Shown in pieces: positions 43,475 through 52,835 of a DNA stretch of 64,000 nt. The stretch spans positions 372,001 through 436,000 of the forward strand of contig NZ_AMDP01000002.1 of NCBI RefSeq assembly GCF_028128615.1. Reading direction: 5' to 3'. Numbering within the stretch: the first letter of the stretch is position 1; the number at the start of each line of letters is the position of its first letter. A program made the translations under genes and the position numbers. The notes under the pieces were generated by a model. That model searched no databases and was not told where the DNA came from. It saw only the letters and a program-made list of their open reading frames with translations. Source of the stretch: Enterococcus sp. 5H (GTDB lineage: Bacteria; Bacillota; Bacilli; Lactobacillales; Enterococcaceae).

Positions 43475-43900
43475 GTGGATAAAAAGGTGATCGAACATGC
43501 AAAGGAATTGCTAGATTTAAGTGAATCATTTTTACTTACTACAAATGATAGAAATGGATTTCCCAACACAATTGTTGTATCTAAACCTATTGTGAGGGCC
43601 AGTTTTCATAGTTTAAAGTTTTACGTTGACGGAAGTGGCCAAACAGTAGATAATATCGGGCGAAATAATAAAGGAAATATCTGCTGCTACAGTGAATCAG
43701 GTCGTGAAAGCCTATTATTAAAAGGTGTTTTTAGCGTTGAGATGATTGAAGATTTCAAGCTTATTGAAGATCGTTTAAATATTTATCAAAAAGAATTAAA
43801 TCATCAGAATCCAGTCATTCTGTCTTTTGAAGTCTATACTGTAAAAGTTCATTCTCAGACAAAAACTTTTCATAATGATATTGGTGATTTTAGTATTTAG
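43475..43900 (+). CDS. Pyridoxamine 5'-phosphate oxidase-like (split-barrel flavin) protein
   Basis: The 141-residue protein has the split-barrel fold pattern of PPOX-class proteins: LLDLSESFLLTTNDRNGFPNT, an SKPI strand, then KFYVDGSGQTVDNIGRNNKGNICCY. Members bind FMN or F420 and reduce varied substrates; the small Firmicute ones are often called general stress proteins. The substrate is unknown. A GGAGGAG site lies 7 nt before the GTG start. Confidence 0.75.
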   Translation: MDKKVIEHAKELLDLSESFLLTTNDRNGFPNTIVVSKPIVRASFHSLKFYVDGSGQTVDNIGRNNKGNICCYSESGRESLLLKGVFSVEMIEDFKLIEDRLNIYQKELNHQNPVILSFEVYTVKVHSQTKTFHNDIGDFSI

Positions 43901-43904
43901 AAAG

Positions 43905-43942
43905 CAAAAAAGGTTTGGAAATTTTATATTCCAAGCTTTTTT
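43905..43942 (+). terminator. Terminator of PPOX-like gene
   Basis: AAAAAAGGTTTGGAA pairs with TTCCAAGCTTTTTT with one bulge. Confidence 0.8.
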
Positions 43943-43965
43943 AGTATCTATTGGAATCAACAAAA

Positions 43966-44065
43966 ATCCGAATAAACGGTGTGAAAAGTTAGGCACTCCA
44001 TTTCAAGGCTTCGACAATTTCGTAAAACCCGCACAATGCTTAAAACGCATTGTGCGGGTTCTAGT
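43966..44065. repeat. Repeat remnant with hairpin copy 2
   Basis: The start, ccgaataaacggtg, matches the inner end of R2 (cgaataaacggtggg). The second half, 44024-44065, is a hairpin AAAACCCGCACAATGC / GCATTGTGCGGGTT. It repeats 30946-30988 with a paired T-A to C-G exchange and the same 3' flank. Confidence 0.65.
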
Positions 44066-44453
44066 CCGTTTGCTCAAGTCTAAACGACTTTTGTCAAACC
44101 TCTTAAAGGATAAGAAATAATTAGTTATGTTTAAAGCAGTATACATTTAAATACTAATTATTTGTATCTGACCGAATCACTCTTTATTCTGATTAAAGTA
44201 GTTTGATAAAAAAGTGCGCTATGTTTTTTATTAAGTACTCTAACAGAATAAATTTATTATAACAATAAAATAAGGTTATTTTAATAATAATGCTTGAAGA
44301 GATTCGATTTTTTAATGAATAAATCATGTATTTGGTTAAGAAAAAATAAAGTATCGATATTTTATTGCTTAAACGATTTATTTTAAAATAGGGACTCTAC
44401 CTCTTTTGGTTTTGTAGTAAGTAATGGTAAAATATAGAAGAGGGAGGTTCGTG
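44066..44453. other. AT-rich intergenic stretch
   Basis: No reading frame, repeat or strong hairpin was seen in this AT-rich stretch. A possible extended -10 (TGGTAAAAT, 44425-44433) lies just before the AroB-like gene. Confidence 0.5.
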
Positions 44454-45518
44454 ATGGAAAAAATCTATAAGAAAAGTCGGTTTCAATCAACCATTATCTA
44501 TGGTGAAACTTTTGCATCTCAGATTAAGCACAATTCAACTAACGGAAAGCACATTTTTTTAATCACGAATCAACGTTACTATGATTTGTTTTCTGAAAAG
44601 CTGGTGCAGTTGTTTGAAAATAAGCAAGCACTCGACTGGTATATTTGTAAAAACGACGCTCGTTGTAATAATTTGAATGAGTTGGAAAATTTATTAGCTT
44701 TTTTAGCGGACTTTAATTTACAGGAAGAGTATTTATTTTTAGGTGTTGGAAATGAAGGCGTTATTCAACTAACTAATTTTTTACATCAATCAGCTGTGTT
44801 AAAATCAACATGTTGGTTACTACCGCTCTCGATTCGTTCCTTCAGCAAAAGTTTAATTGGAAGTGCTCAAATTGAGTTGAAAAACCGACCTGTTTTACAA
44901 ATACCAGTTTTAGCAGAAAAGATTATTTATGATCGGACGTTAACGACGGACCAAGGAGAAGGCAAACTGGTTGATTTTCTTGTTTTTATCCGGTGTGGGT
45001 TAGTGTCTAGTCATGAATTTCTAAGAATGCTTTTTAAAAACTACAGTACTCAAACCCGATTAAATCAACAGTCGTTTAATGGTATGCTGGATGAAATGAT
45101 TCGTTATTACGAACAATCAGGAAACGAAATCGATCAGTTTGGTAAACTATTTGAACAAGGATTTTCAGAATCAGTGAATGGTTCTCTTTTATCCAGTCAT
45201 ATGAAACGCCTTCTAGGTTGTTTGTTACAATTACTTTGGTCACAAGAAAAGAACCAATTTTCGTTTCATTATAAAAATTTTATTATCTGGCTGATTCGTT
45301 TGGGATTTCCAGTAGATTTTCCTGAACAAATATTAGTGAGCGATTATGTAGAAGGTGTGTTAAAATGCATAGATCGAGGTCAAACAGCACTATGTTTAAA
45401 AGAAATAGGGGAGATTGATAGTATTCAGTTACCTACAACAGAAGAGTTATTGATGACCGTAGAAAAGTATAAAACAACATTATTAGAGATTAGAGGACAT
45501 ATAAATGACAACGTATAG
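44454..45518 (+). CDS. Degenerate 3-dehydroquinate synthase (AroB-like) protein
   Basis: This 354-residue protein has the length and block order of AroB but not its active site. The NAD-binding GGGVVGD is GVGNEGV (97-103). The [15 protein letters not shown] block is PLSIRSFSKSLIGSAQ (124-139). The metal-binding glutamate region is DFLVFIRCG (174-182), and the histidine-bearing GHTIGHALE block is missing. It is therefore probably not a dehydroquinate synthase. An intact aroB lies at 55049. The gene overlaps the TPR gene by 14 nt and sits between hup and ypiA, where B. subtilis has its real aroB. GGGAGG precedes the ATG. It may be a structural or regulatory pseudoenzyme. Confidence 0.7.
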   Translation: MEKIYKKSRFQSTIIYGETFASQIKHNSTNGKHIFLITNQRYYDLFSEKLVQLFENKQALDWYICKNDARCNNLNELENLLAFLADFNLQEEYLFLGVGNEGVIQLTNFLHQSAVLKSTCWLLPLSIRSFSKSLIGSAQIELKNRPVLQIPVLAEKIIYDRTLTTDQGEGKLVDFLVFIRCGLVSSHEFLRMLFKNYSTQTRLNQQSFNGMLDEMIRYYEQSGNEIDQFGKLFEQGFSESVNGSLLSSHMKRLLGCLLQLLWSQEKNQFSFHYKNFIIWLIRLGFPVDFPEQILVSDYVEGVLKCIDRGQTALCLKEIGEIDSIQLPTTEELLMTVEKYKTTLLEIRGHINDNV

Positions 45519-46764
45519 TGAAAAAATGTTACATGCTTTGCATGATGAAGATTTAGCTCAAGCCCAATTATTTCTTCAAGAAGCCATTAGAAAAGACGAT
45601 GATGATACACTGGCTGATTTAGGTGAGGAACTATTGTCTCTAGGTTTTTTAGAAGAAGCAAAAGAAGTATTTGAACATTTAGTAGAACTATTTCCAAATG
45701 TGGACGGCTTGAATATTCCGTTAGCAGAAATTGCAATTGAAAATAATTTGGTTGACGAAGCATTTGCCTATTTAGAAAAAGTTAGTAAAGAAAGTGATAG
45801 CTATGTTCAAAGTTTACTTGTGACAGCAGATTTGTATCAAGTTATTGGTATTCCGGAAGTTAGTGAAGCAAAATTAAAGGAAGCACAGCGTATTTTACCA
45901 GATGAACCATTGATCCAATTTGCTTTAGGTGAGTTGTATTTTGTTAATGGTCAATTTCGTGAAGCAGCGGAGATGTATCAGGAATTATTAGAAGCTCAAG
46001 TAACTGAAATCTCTAGTGTTTCTATGAATGAGCGAATTGGTTCAAGTTTTAGCATGCTGGGAGAATTTGAGGAAGCCATTCCATTTTTAGAAAAAGCTAT
46101 TAATGAAGACCAGACAGATGATCGTTTATTCCAATTAGCTTTCACTTATTTACAGTTACACGAAAATCAAAAGGCGATCGCACTTTTACAGCAACTTAAG
46201 GCGCTAAATCCACATTATCAATCCCTTTATTTATCATTAGGTGAAGCGTTACAGGAAGAGGAACAATTGGAAGAAGCTCGTGAAGTGTTAGCTGAAGGAA
46301 TCAAGGAAAATCCATTCCAAGTTGATTTATATCAGTTAGCTTCTGAAAATGCTTATCGTTTACATGATACTGCTCAAGCAGAGGTATTATTAAAACAAGC
46401 TCTTGAACTTGGTGAAAAGGCGGATGAAACAAGACTTACTCTGAGTAATTTATATTTAAACGAACAACGATTTGATGAAGTAATCGAAACAGTCAAGCAA
46501 ATGGAAGAACAAGGGCATCCGTATGGTGAATGGAATTTAGCACACGCCTATAATGAACTCGAAGAATTTGATTTAGCCAAAGTTCATTTCGAACAAGCCT
46601 ATCAAGAATTGAGTCACGAGCCTGAATTTCTGAAAGAATATGCTGTTTTTCTTCGTGAAGAGGGACAGTTGGAAAAGGCCAAAGAATTATTAACGCACTA
46701 CCTACAGCATGAACCAGGCGATAATGAAGCACAATCATTGTTGGATGATATTGAAGAAAGATAG
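45505..46764 (+). CDS. ypiA: TPR-repeat protein, YpiA-like
   Basis: The 419-residue soluble protein is built almost entirely of tetratricopeptide repeats; helical pairs with the pattern A-L-x-x-G and F-x-x-A recur from about residue 15 to 415 (for example EEAIPFLEKAINEDQTDDRLF and AREVLAEGIKENPFQ). Such proteins scaffold protein complexes. It is encoded with reoY, as ypiA and ypiB are in Bacillus, and starts within the end of the AroB-like gene. Its partners are not known from sequence. Confidence 0.9.
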   Translation: MTTYSEKMLHALHDEDLAQAQLFLQEAIRKDDDDTLADLGEELLSLGFLEEAKEVFEHLVELFPNVDGLNIPLAEIAIENNLVDEAFAYLEKVSKESDSYVQSLLVTADLYQVIGIPEVSEAKLKEAQRILPDEPLIQFALGELYFVNGQFREAAEMYQELLEAQVTEISSVSMNERIGSSFSMLGEFEEAIPFLEKAINEDQTDDRLFQLAFTYLQLHENQKAIALLQQLKALNPHYQSLYLSLGEALQEEEQLEEAREVLAEGIKENPFQVDLYQLASENAYRLHDTAQAEVLLKQALELGEKADETRLTLSNLYLNEQRFDEVIETVKQMEEQGHPYGEWNLAHAYNELEEFDLAKVHFEQAYQELSHEPEFLKEYAVFLREEGQLEKAKELLTHYLQHEPGDNEAQSLLDDIEER

Positions 46765-46773
46765 GTGGTCAAC

Positions 46774-47313
46774 ATGTTTGTCAATGTCTCAGATAAAAAA
46801 GAATTCTTAGTTTGGTTAGTTAATAATATTTCATTTAGCCAAAGAGAAGTTTTGTGGATTTTAAATTATCTAATCAATCATGAAGCTATTTTAAATAATG
46901 TCCATTTTGTTGAAAAAGCAGATAAAGCGACGCGCGGATTGAAAGTTACATCAAACGAGATTGATGGTGAACCGATTAAGTTATTTCTATCGGGAAAAGA
47001 ATTTACTGATACCGATCAAATTTTTCATGAAATTCGAATGAATTGGAAAGACGCTTTGTATCTTGAGTGTATCTTTGATGCATCTTGGCAGAATAGTCAA
47101 TATCTATCTATTTTAGAAGACAATCCATATGCACGATGGAATGAGCAGATCAGCGAAGAAATTGTTGAAAATATCAATGCATTTTTTGTAGAGGAAGAGA
47201 AACAAGCGAAAATGGATCTTTTATACAAGCAAATTGATTTAGCGTTAGAAGACAACAATTATGAAGCTTTTTTAGAATTAACTGATGAATTGAATAGACT
47301 TCAAAATACTTAA
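46774..47313 (+). CDS. reoY: ReoY / YpiB (UPF0302) protein
   Basis: The 179-residue protein matches B. subtilis YpiB in WILNYL, HFVE, RGL, FHDIR/FHEIR and EENPY/EDNPY segments. In Listeria, ReoY works with ReoM and PrkA to control ClpCP degradation of MurA and so peptidoglycan synthesis. The N-terminal part is UPF0302 and the C-terminal part is an IDEAL-type helix ([25 protein letters not shown]). The ATG at 46774 with AGGTGG upstream is preferred over the GTG at 46765. It follows ypiA in the same operon. Confidence 0.9.
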   Translation: MFVNVSDKKEFLVWLVNNISFSQREVLWILNYLINHEAILNNVHFVEKADKATRGLKVTSNEIDGEPIKLFLSGKEFTDTDQIFHEIRMNWKDALYLECIFDASWQNSQYLSILEDNPYARWNEQISEEIVENINAFFVEEEKQAKMDLLYKQIDLALEDNNYEAFLELTDELNRLQNT

Positions 47314-47358
47314 AAAACAGCTCAGAACATCCGTTTACTTGTTCTGGGCTTGTTTTTT
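47314..47358. terminator. Terminator between reoY and YitT-family gene
   Basis: AAAACAGCTCAGAACA pairs with TGTTCTGGGCTTGTTTT between convergent genes. Confidence 0.8.
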
Positions 47359-47359
47359 A

Positions 47360-48253
47360 TTATGCGACAGTTTTGCGTTTTCTGAAAACGGCTCTTGTTG
47401 GACGGGAATAAGTAAAACCTTCGCCAACAGCTTCATGGACGTTAATGACCGAAAGAAATGCTTTAGGGTCCAGCTCATGAGCAATCCGCTTAATTTCCAT
47501 GATTTCACTTGGACTGACAACGATATACAAGACTTTTTTATCTTGTTGAGAATACCCGCCTTGACCGTTTAAATAAGTCACTCCACGTTCTAATAAGGCC
47601 ATAATGACTTCTCCAATATCTTCAGTATAATCGGAAATAATCAGAACTCCTTTAGCAGCATAAGCGCCATCAATTACAGAATCAACAACTTTACTGAAAA
47701 CAAATGAAACAATTAATGTATACATCATCCGTTTAACATCAATATAACTTAAAGAAAGGACTAACACGAAGATATCAAAAATAAGCAGAGATCGTCCCAT
47801 ACTTATCCCGTAATTTTTTTCTAAAATCCGGGCAATAACATCAGTACCTCCTGTTGTACCACCAACCCGATAAACAAAACCACTGCCGATTCCAGCCGCA
47901 AGCCCGGCCAGCAATGATGCAATTAATAAATCATGATCCAAATTAACTTCTATCGGGAATCGCTGCCATAACCATAAAAAAACAGAGAGAGAAACTGTCC
48001 CTAAAATCGTGTAGTAGAAAGAATGTTTCCCTAAAACTTTTCCTCCAATCAAAATTAGCGGAATATTGATAATTAAAGTTGAATAGGCTGGATCAATATG
48101 AAAAAGTGCACGTAAAATCAGCGTAATCCCTGTTACACCACCTTCGGCTAGATCATTAGCAATGTTAAAAGTTACCAAACCAAATGCATAAAGACACGTT
48201 CCAGCTAAAATTAAAAGAACATCTTTTACATAAAATTTTTTTTCTTCAATCAT
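47360..48253 (-). CDS. YitT family membrane protein (DUF161/DUF2179)
   Basis: The 297-residue protein has five to six N-terminal membrane segments with the YitT hallmarks IANDLAEGGVTGI and YRVGGTTGGTDVIARI. A C-terminal cytosolic DUF2179 ferredoxin-like domain follows (about 215-290; GVTYLNGQGGYSQQDKKVLYIVVSP). Firmicutes have several paralogues; transport function is suspected but not proven. The ATG at 48253 has GGGAG 8 nt upstream; the longer TTG-started frame is unlikely. Confidence 0.9.
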   Translation of the reverse strand: MIEEKKFYVKDVLLILAGTCLYAFGLVTFNIANDLAEGGVTGITLILRALFHIDPAYSTLIINIPLILIGGKVLGKHSFYYTILGTVSLSVFLWLWQRFPIEVNLDHDLLIASLLAGLAAGIGSGFVYRVGGTTGGTDVIARILEKNYGISMGRSLLIFDIFVLVLSLSYIDVKRMMYTLIVSFVFSKVVDSVIDGAYAAKGVLIISDYTEDIGEVIMALLERGVTYLNGQGGYSQQDKKVLYIVVSPSEIMEIKRIAHELDPKAFLSVINVHEAVGEGFTYSRPTRAVFRKRKTVA

Positions 48254-48407
48254 CTTGTTCACTCCCAATGTCAAGGGCTTTTTACTCTAATTCGAGCTAT
48301 CCCTTACCCAGTAATCACTTTATCATTCTAAAGATAAAACAACAAGTAGAACCTTTCCAGATTGCAGACTTTTTGATAAGATAAAGAGTAAGAAAGGTTG
48401 GGGTAAA

Positions 48408-48755
48408 ATGACAGACACAAATCAATCCTTACATTCCATGCAGCAAGAGGTGGATGACTATATCCAACAATTCAAAACAGGTTATTTTTCTCCATTAAGT
48501 CAAATGGCTCGTCTAACAGAAGAAGTGGGTGAACTGGCTCGGGAAATTAATCATTATTATGGTGAAAAACCTAAAAAAATGGATGAAAAACCAAAAACTG
48601 TTTCTGAAGAATTAGGCGATGTACTATTTGTCACCATGATTATGGCGAATTCGCTAGATATAGATTTAACGCAAGCTTTTCAAAAAAATATGGAGAAATT
48701 CAATCAACGGGATAAATATCGTTTTGAACGAAAGGACGGGCAAACAAATGATTAA
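48408..48755 (+). CDS. MazG-type nucleotide pyrophosphohydrolase
   Basis: The 115-residue protein has the all-alpha NTP pyrophosphatase pattern: [13 protein letters not shown] (the EExxE motif) and the second motif SEELGDVLF. It resembles B. subtilis YpjD, also encoded immediately before dapB. It would clear non-canonical or excess nucleotides. The gene overlaps dapB by 8 nt, giving an operon with dapB and cca. Confidence 0.9.
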   Translation: MTDTNQSLHSMQQEVDDYIQQFKTGYFSPLSQMARLTEEVGELAREINHYYGEKPKKMDEKPKTVSEELGDVLFVTMIMANSLDIDLTQAFQKNMEKFNQRDKYRFERKDGQTND

Positions 48756-49536
48756 AATACTAGTTGCAGGTTTTAAAGGTAAAATGGGAGCTACCGCTAC
48801 TAAAATGGTTTTAGAACGTGAAAATTTTGAATTAGTTGGTGTTTTGGACCCATTTGAAGATAAAGTGAATTTGAATGAAATAGTGGATTACCCAGGAATT
48901 GATATACCCATTTTTAAAACGAAAGAAGACGTTCTTTCAGTTCAGCCGGATGTGTGGATTGATTTTACAATTCCAGCTGTTGCATATGAAAATACTCGTT
49001 TTGCTATTGAGCATAAGATTTCGCCTGTAGTTGGCACAACTGGATTGACAGAAGATCAATTAAAAAAATTGACTGAACGTTCACAAGAATTAAAAGTGGG
49101 TGGTTTGATTGCTCCTAATTTTGCTGTAGGCGCGGTTTTAATGATGCAATTTGCTCAAAAAGCAGCGGAATATTTTCCTGATGTAGAGATTATCGAATTA
49201 CACCATGACAATAAATTGGATGCGCCGAGCGGAACAGCTTTAAAAACAGCTGAGATGATGAGTGAAGTCCGTACGGCTAAAAAACAAGGACATCTTGAAG
49301 AAGAGGAGTTAATTGAAGGTGCACGTGGCGCAGATTTTGATGGTATGAAGATTCATAGTGTTCGTTTACCTGGTTTAATTGCTCATCAACAAGTCCAATT
49401 TGGCGGAGTAGGAGAAGGCTTGACAATCAGGCATGATTCGTATGATCGCAGTTCATTTATGACAGGAGTTGCTTTAGGTTGTGAAAAAGTTGTGAACTTA
49501 GAAAAACTTGTTTATGGATTGGAAAATCTATTATGA
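48748..49536 (+). CDS. dapB: 4-hydroxy-tetrahydrodipicolinate reductase
   Basis: The 262-residue enzyme of lysine and diaminopimelate synthesis uses NAD(P)H. It has the N-terminal dinucleotide motif [13 protein letters not shown] and the diagnostic catalytic signature [15 protein letters not shown] with the conserved histidine and lysine; VGTTG and [10 protein letters not shown] also match DapB. The ATG at 48748 overlaps the mazG-like stop by 8 nt; the upstream ATG at 48724 would add residues not found in DapB. No lysine riboswitch is seen. Confidence 0.97.
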   Translation: MIKILVAGFKGKMGATATKMVLERENFELVGVLDPFEDKVNLNEIVDYPGIDIPIFKTKEDVLSVQPDVWIDFTIPAVAYENTRFAIEHKISPVVGTTGLTEDQLKKLTERSQELKVGGLIAPNFAVGAVLMMQFAQKAAEYFPDVEIIELHHDNKLDAPSGTALKTAEMMSEVRTAKKQGHLEEEELIEGARGADFDGMKIHSVRLPGLIAHQQVQFGGVGEGLTIRHDSYDRSSFMTGVALGCEKVVNLEKLVYGLENLL

Positions 49537-50744
49537 AGCTAGACATCATTCCAGATGAATTTACAAAAGCGATTGGAGTATTAGAAGAAATTCAGGCAAA
49601 CGGATTCGAAGCTTATTTTGTCGGTGGCAGCGTTCGTGATGCCTTATTAAATAAACCAATCCATGATGTGGATATAGCTACCAGCGCTTATCCAGAAGAG
49701 ATCAAGCAAATCTTTCCACGAACCATTGATGTTGGTATCGATCATGGCACGGTATTAGTCTTGTCCAATGATGAACAATATGAAATAACCACCTTTCGAA
49801 CTGAATCTACTTATCAAGATTTCAGACGACCAGATAAAGTTACGTTTGTTCGATCGTTAAAAGAAGATTTGAAACGGCGTGATTTTACGATTAACGCACT
49901 GGCCATGGATGTGTCAGGGGAAATTATTGATTTATTCGACGGAATGGCAGATTTACAGCAGCAAATTATTCGAGCTGTCGGCAATCCTAAAGAACGATTT
50001 CATGAAGATGCCTTACGAATGATGCGTGGGTTACGTTTTGCTAGCCAGCTGAGTTTTACAATCGAATCAGAAACATTAGGTGCAATCCAAGAATTTCATC
50101 CATTATTAGAAAAAATTTCAGTTGAACGAATTTCAGTCGAATTTAGTAAACTTCTTTTAGGTAAAAACAGAAAAAAAGCGTTATTGCCTTTTATCAAAAC
50201 CGAATGCTATCAATATTGTCCTGGATTAAGAAATTATGGTGAAGAATTATTACGTTTTTCTGACTTACCAAACAAGCAATTAGAAACTGAGAGTCAAGCA
50301 TGGGCATTGTTATTAAAATTACTAAATTTATCAGAGAAAGAAGTTCGTGACTTTTTGAAAGCATGGAAATTGTCTAATCACTTAATTCATGAAGTACAAC
50401 AATTACTTTATGGTTTAAACAGACGATTATCTGGTAACTGGTGTTCGCAAGATTTATTTCAGTTAGGTTTAGAAACAGCGTTATCTGTTGAAAAATTATT
50501 GTTTTATTTTGATAAAAAGAGTACACTTGAAGAAGTTAAAGAACAATATTTACGCTTGCCGATTCATGATCGAAAGCAGCTTCTTGTATCAGGTAATGAT
50601 CTATTAAATTATTTTGATAAAAAACCAGGAAAATGGTTGGGTGATCTGCTTGAAACACTCGAATCAGCAGTGATAAATAGTCAAGTAGCTAATACAAAAA
50701 AAGACTTACTTTCATTTGCAAAGGATACAATCAATAAGGAGTGA
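49533..50744 (+). CDS. cca: CCA-adding tRNA nucleotidyltransferase
   Basis: The 403-residue class-II enzyme completes or repairs tRNA 3' CCA ends. The catalytic head has [11 protein letters not shown] and the metal-binding [12 protein letters not shown] aspartates. [10 protein letters not shown] and the template-reading [16 protein letters not shown] motifs follow, then helical neck, body and tail domains. Length is typical for Gram-positives. It overlaps the dapB stop by 4 nt, matching the dapB-cca link found in Bacillus. Confidence 0.96.
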   Translation: MKLDIIPDEFTKAIGVLEEIQANGFEAYFVGGSVRDALLNKPIHDVDIATSAYPEEIKQIFPRTIDVGIDHGTVLVLSNDEQYEITTFRTESTYQDFRRPDKVTFVRSLKEDLKRRDFTINALAMDVSGEIIDLFDGMADLQQQIIRAVGNPKERFHEDALRMMRGLRFASQLSFTIESETLGAIQEFHPLLEKISVERISVEFSKLLLGKNRKKALLPFIKTECYQYCPGLRNYGEELLRFSDLPNKQLETESQAWALLLKLLNLSEKEVRDFLKAWKLSNHLIHEVQQLLYGLNRRLSGNWCSQDLFQLGLETALSVEKLLFYFDKKSTLEEVKEQYLRLPIHDRKQLLVSGNDLLNYFDKKPGKWLGDLLETLESAVINSQVANTKKDLLSFAKDTINKE

Positions 50745-50750
50745 TAAAAA

Positions 50751-51131
50751 GTGGAGGAGTTTTCGAAAAATTTTGTTGTTGGGTCTCAAGATACTGCAAA
50801 GGAAATTGGTTCAGGTGATTTAGAAGTTTTAGCTACACCAGTAATGTTGGCAATGGTAGAATACACGGCGAAAGAATATTTGAATAAAGCTCTTGCACCA
50901 GAAGAAACAAGTGTTGGTTCGGTAATTAACGCGAGACACTTACGACCTTCTAAAGTTGGAGCTAACATTCAAGTAAAAGTCAAAGTGGAGTCACAAGAAA
51001 AAACAAAAATAAATTTTTCTTTTGATGTTTTTGATAACGATCAGGTTGTTGCTACTGGAAATCATCAACGAGCTGTTATCTTATCAGAGCCGTTTTTAAA
51101 AAAATTAGGACTTTCAGAACAAACAAGCTAA
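50751..51131 (+). CDS. Hotdog-fold thioesterase, FlK-like
   Basis: The 126-residue protein resembles the fluoroacetyl-CoA thioesterase FlK group in fold and in its likely triad: threonine in LATPVML, glutamate in MVEYTA, and histidine in NARHLRPSKVG. Specificity for fluoroacetyl-CoA is not implied; most members have unknown acyl-CoA substrates. The GTG start has AAGGAG 8 nt upstream, and the gene follows cca by 6 nt, so it may be cotranscribed. Confidence 0.82.
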   Translation: MEEFSKNFVVGSQDTAKEIGSGDLEVLATPVMLAMVEYTAKEYLNKALAPEETSVGSVINARHLRPSKVGANIQVKVKVESQEKTKINFSFDVFDNDQVVATGNHQRAVILSEPFLKKLGLSEQTS

Positions 51132-51203
51132 TAGTGTGACCGACAAATGAAGTTATGCTAAACTTGGTAGTGTAGAAATTATTTTAGTAAGGAGATTTTT
51201 ATT

Positions 51204-51656
51204 ATGAGTAGAGAAATGACAGGCTTAAAATTTTATTTTAGAAATGGCGAAACTTGGACAATTGGTCGTCGTTTTATTGGAGATTTATGGATTAAACAAA
51301 TCACAACTAGCTTTGGCCGTATCCATGGCAGTGAATTTATGGAAATCCACCCATGTGAAGGTTTTAAAATCGAAATTTTCCAAGAAGGTGATCATGTACA
51401 AACACATGATATCAATCTTGGCGGTTTAGAATTAGGTATGTTTGCCCGCGCTTTAAAATATGAAGATATTGAACGTATGGAAATTTTATACAAAACTGGC
51501 ACACCAGATTTAGTGTATTTCCCATACAAAGACAAAACAGACGAAGGATTGGATAACGTTTACCAATCTACTAAAGTTAGTGAAAAAACAAAAAGCTTAT
51601 ACATTGTTATCGATCCAAAACAAACAGTTGATGATGTATATGGTGAAGAATTATAA
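51204..51656 (+). CDS. Uncharacterised 150-residue protein
   Basis: I do not recognise a family. The protein is soluble, without signal or membrane segments, and rich in strand-forming and charged residues, starting MSREMTGLKFYFRNG and ending VDDVYGEEL. YFRNGETWTIGRRFIGD and DLVYFPYKDKTDEG look like turns between beta-strands, suggesting a beta-barrel or sandwich. It has a TAAGGAG site, an upstream extended -10 candidate (TGCTAAACT, about 51156) and its own terminator, so it is a real single-gene unit. Codon use resembles that of well-expressed neighbours. Confidence 0.75.
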   Translation: MSREMTGLKFYFRNGETWTIGRRFIGDLWIKQITTSFGRIHGSEFMEIHPCEGFKIEIFQEGDHVQTHDINLGGLELGMFARALKYEDIERMEILYKTGTPDLVYFPYKDKTDEGLDNVYQSTKVSEKTKSLYIVIDPKQTVDDVYGEEL

Positions 51657-51668
51657 TTTTAAAAGTAG

Positions 51669-51702
51669 ACCGTGGACTTCTATTGAAGTTCTACGGTTTT
51701 TT
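51669..51702 (+). terminator. Terminator of uncharacterised gene
   Basis: ACCGTGGACTTC pairs with GAAGTTCTACGGT with one bulge, followed by TTTTTT. Confidence 0.85.
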
Positions 51703-51733
51703 GTATCCATAAAATGAATAAAAGGAGCATCTA

Positions 51734-52717
51734 ATGAAAGCTATCAAAAGAATCAGCGAGAATAATCAAGCTCATTTACAGCTATGTGAAAATATTGATA
51801 TACCGGAACGTAAAGCCGGTCAACTCTTAGTAAAAGTTGGTGCAGCAGCGATAAACCGTACAGACTTGATTGCTAAAAAAACAGGAAATTTGCCACAAGG
51901 AAATTCGATATTAGGAGTAGAGGTATCAGGAATAGTTGTTGAGAGTGATAGCGATAGCTTCCAAGTAGGCACACGCGTGATGGGTTTAGTCAATGGCGGC
52001 GGTTACGCAGAGTTTGCTGTGATGAATGCTGGTAACGCTATGCTGCTACCTGATAGCTTAGATTTTGAAGAAGGAGCAGCCATCCCTGAGGTATTTCTTA
52101 CGGCCTATCAAACGTTATTTTGGTTAGGTCAATTGAAGAACAACGAAAAGGTCTTAATACATGCGGGTGCAAGCGGGGTAGGTACTGCTGCCATCCAATT
52201 GGTAAAACAATTAACATCTGCCAAAATTTTTGTCACAGCTGGGAGCGTAGAAAAACTTGCATTGTGTCAAAAACTTGGTGCCGACGTTCTGATTAATTAT
52301 CATGAAGAAGATTTTGATCGACGAATTGAAAAAGCAACTGCTGGAGAAGGTGTAGATGTTATTTTAGATTTTGTCGGTGCATCTTACTGGAAACAAAACT
52401 TGAATAGTTTGGCATATGATGGTCGCATGATTCTGATTGGTATTTTAGGAGGCAGTATGGTTAATGAGGTAAACTTAATGCAGTTGCTAGAAAAAAGAGT
52501 GACAATTACAGGAACTTTACTTACCCCAAGAAGCGATGCTTATAAATCAGATTTAACTAAAGAATTTATAGAAAAAACAAGTCAACTTTTTACATCAGGT
52601 CACTTAAAGCCTATTGTAGATTCTACTTTCTCTCTTGATGAAGTAGATGCGGCTCACGAATATATGGAAAGTAATAAAAATAAAGGAAAGATTATTTTAA
52701 CAGTCAATAAAATATAA
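51734..52717 (+). CDS. Zinc-free quinone oxidoreductase (MDR superfamily, PIG3-like)
   Basis: The 327-residue NADPH-dependent medium-chain reductase has an N-terminal GroES-like domain (AINRTDLIAKKTGNLP, LGVEVSGIV) and a Rossmann domain with HAGASGVGTAAIQL. There is no structural zinc cysteine cluster. The INRTDL, GYAEF and NSLAYDGRMILIGILGG segments match the PIG3/TP53I3-like quinone or enone reductases. The natural substrate is unknown. It is separated from the aro operon by that operon's promoter. Confidence 0.92.
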   Translation: MKAIKRISENNQAHLQLCENIDIPERKAGQLLVKVGAAAINRTDLIAKKTGNLPQGNSILGVEVSGIVVESDSDSFQVGTRVMGLVNGGGYAEFAVMNAGNAMLLPDSLDFEEGAAIPEVFLTAYQTLFWLGQLKNNEKVLIHAGASGVGTAAIQLVKQLTSAKIFVTAGSVEKLALCQKLGADVLINYHEEDFDRRIEKATAGEGVDVILDFVGASYWKQNLNSLAYDGRMILIGILGGSMVNEVNLMQLLEKRVTITGTLLTPRSDAYKSDLTKEFIEKTSQLFTSGHLKPIVDSTFSLDEVDAAHEYMESNKNKGKIILTVNKI

Positions 52718-52767
52718 TCAGATACAGCACCACTTTTAGGTAAATTAGCAATAAATAGGAAAATGTG

Positions 52768-52796
52768 TTGACACTAAGATTGAATAGGTATATACT
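52768..52796 (+). promoter_or_regulatory. aro operon promoter
   Basis: An exact TTGACA, a 17-nt spacer and TATACT predict a transcript start near 52803, about 33 nt before the leader-peptide ATG and 307 nt before aroE. Confidence 0.8.
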
Positions 52797-52835
52797 AAGA
52801 ACAATTCTTAAATAATCAGTTACGGAGTGATTCAT

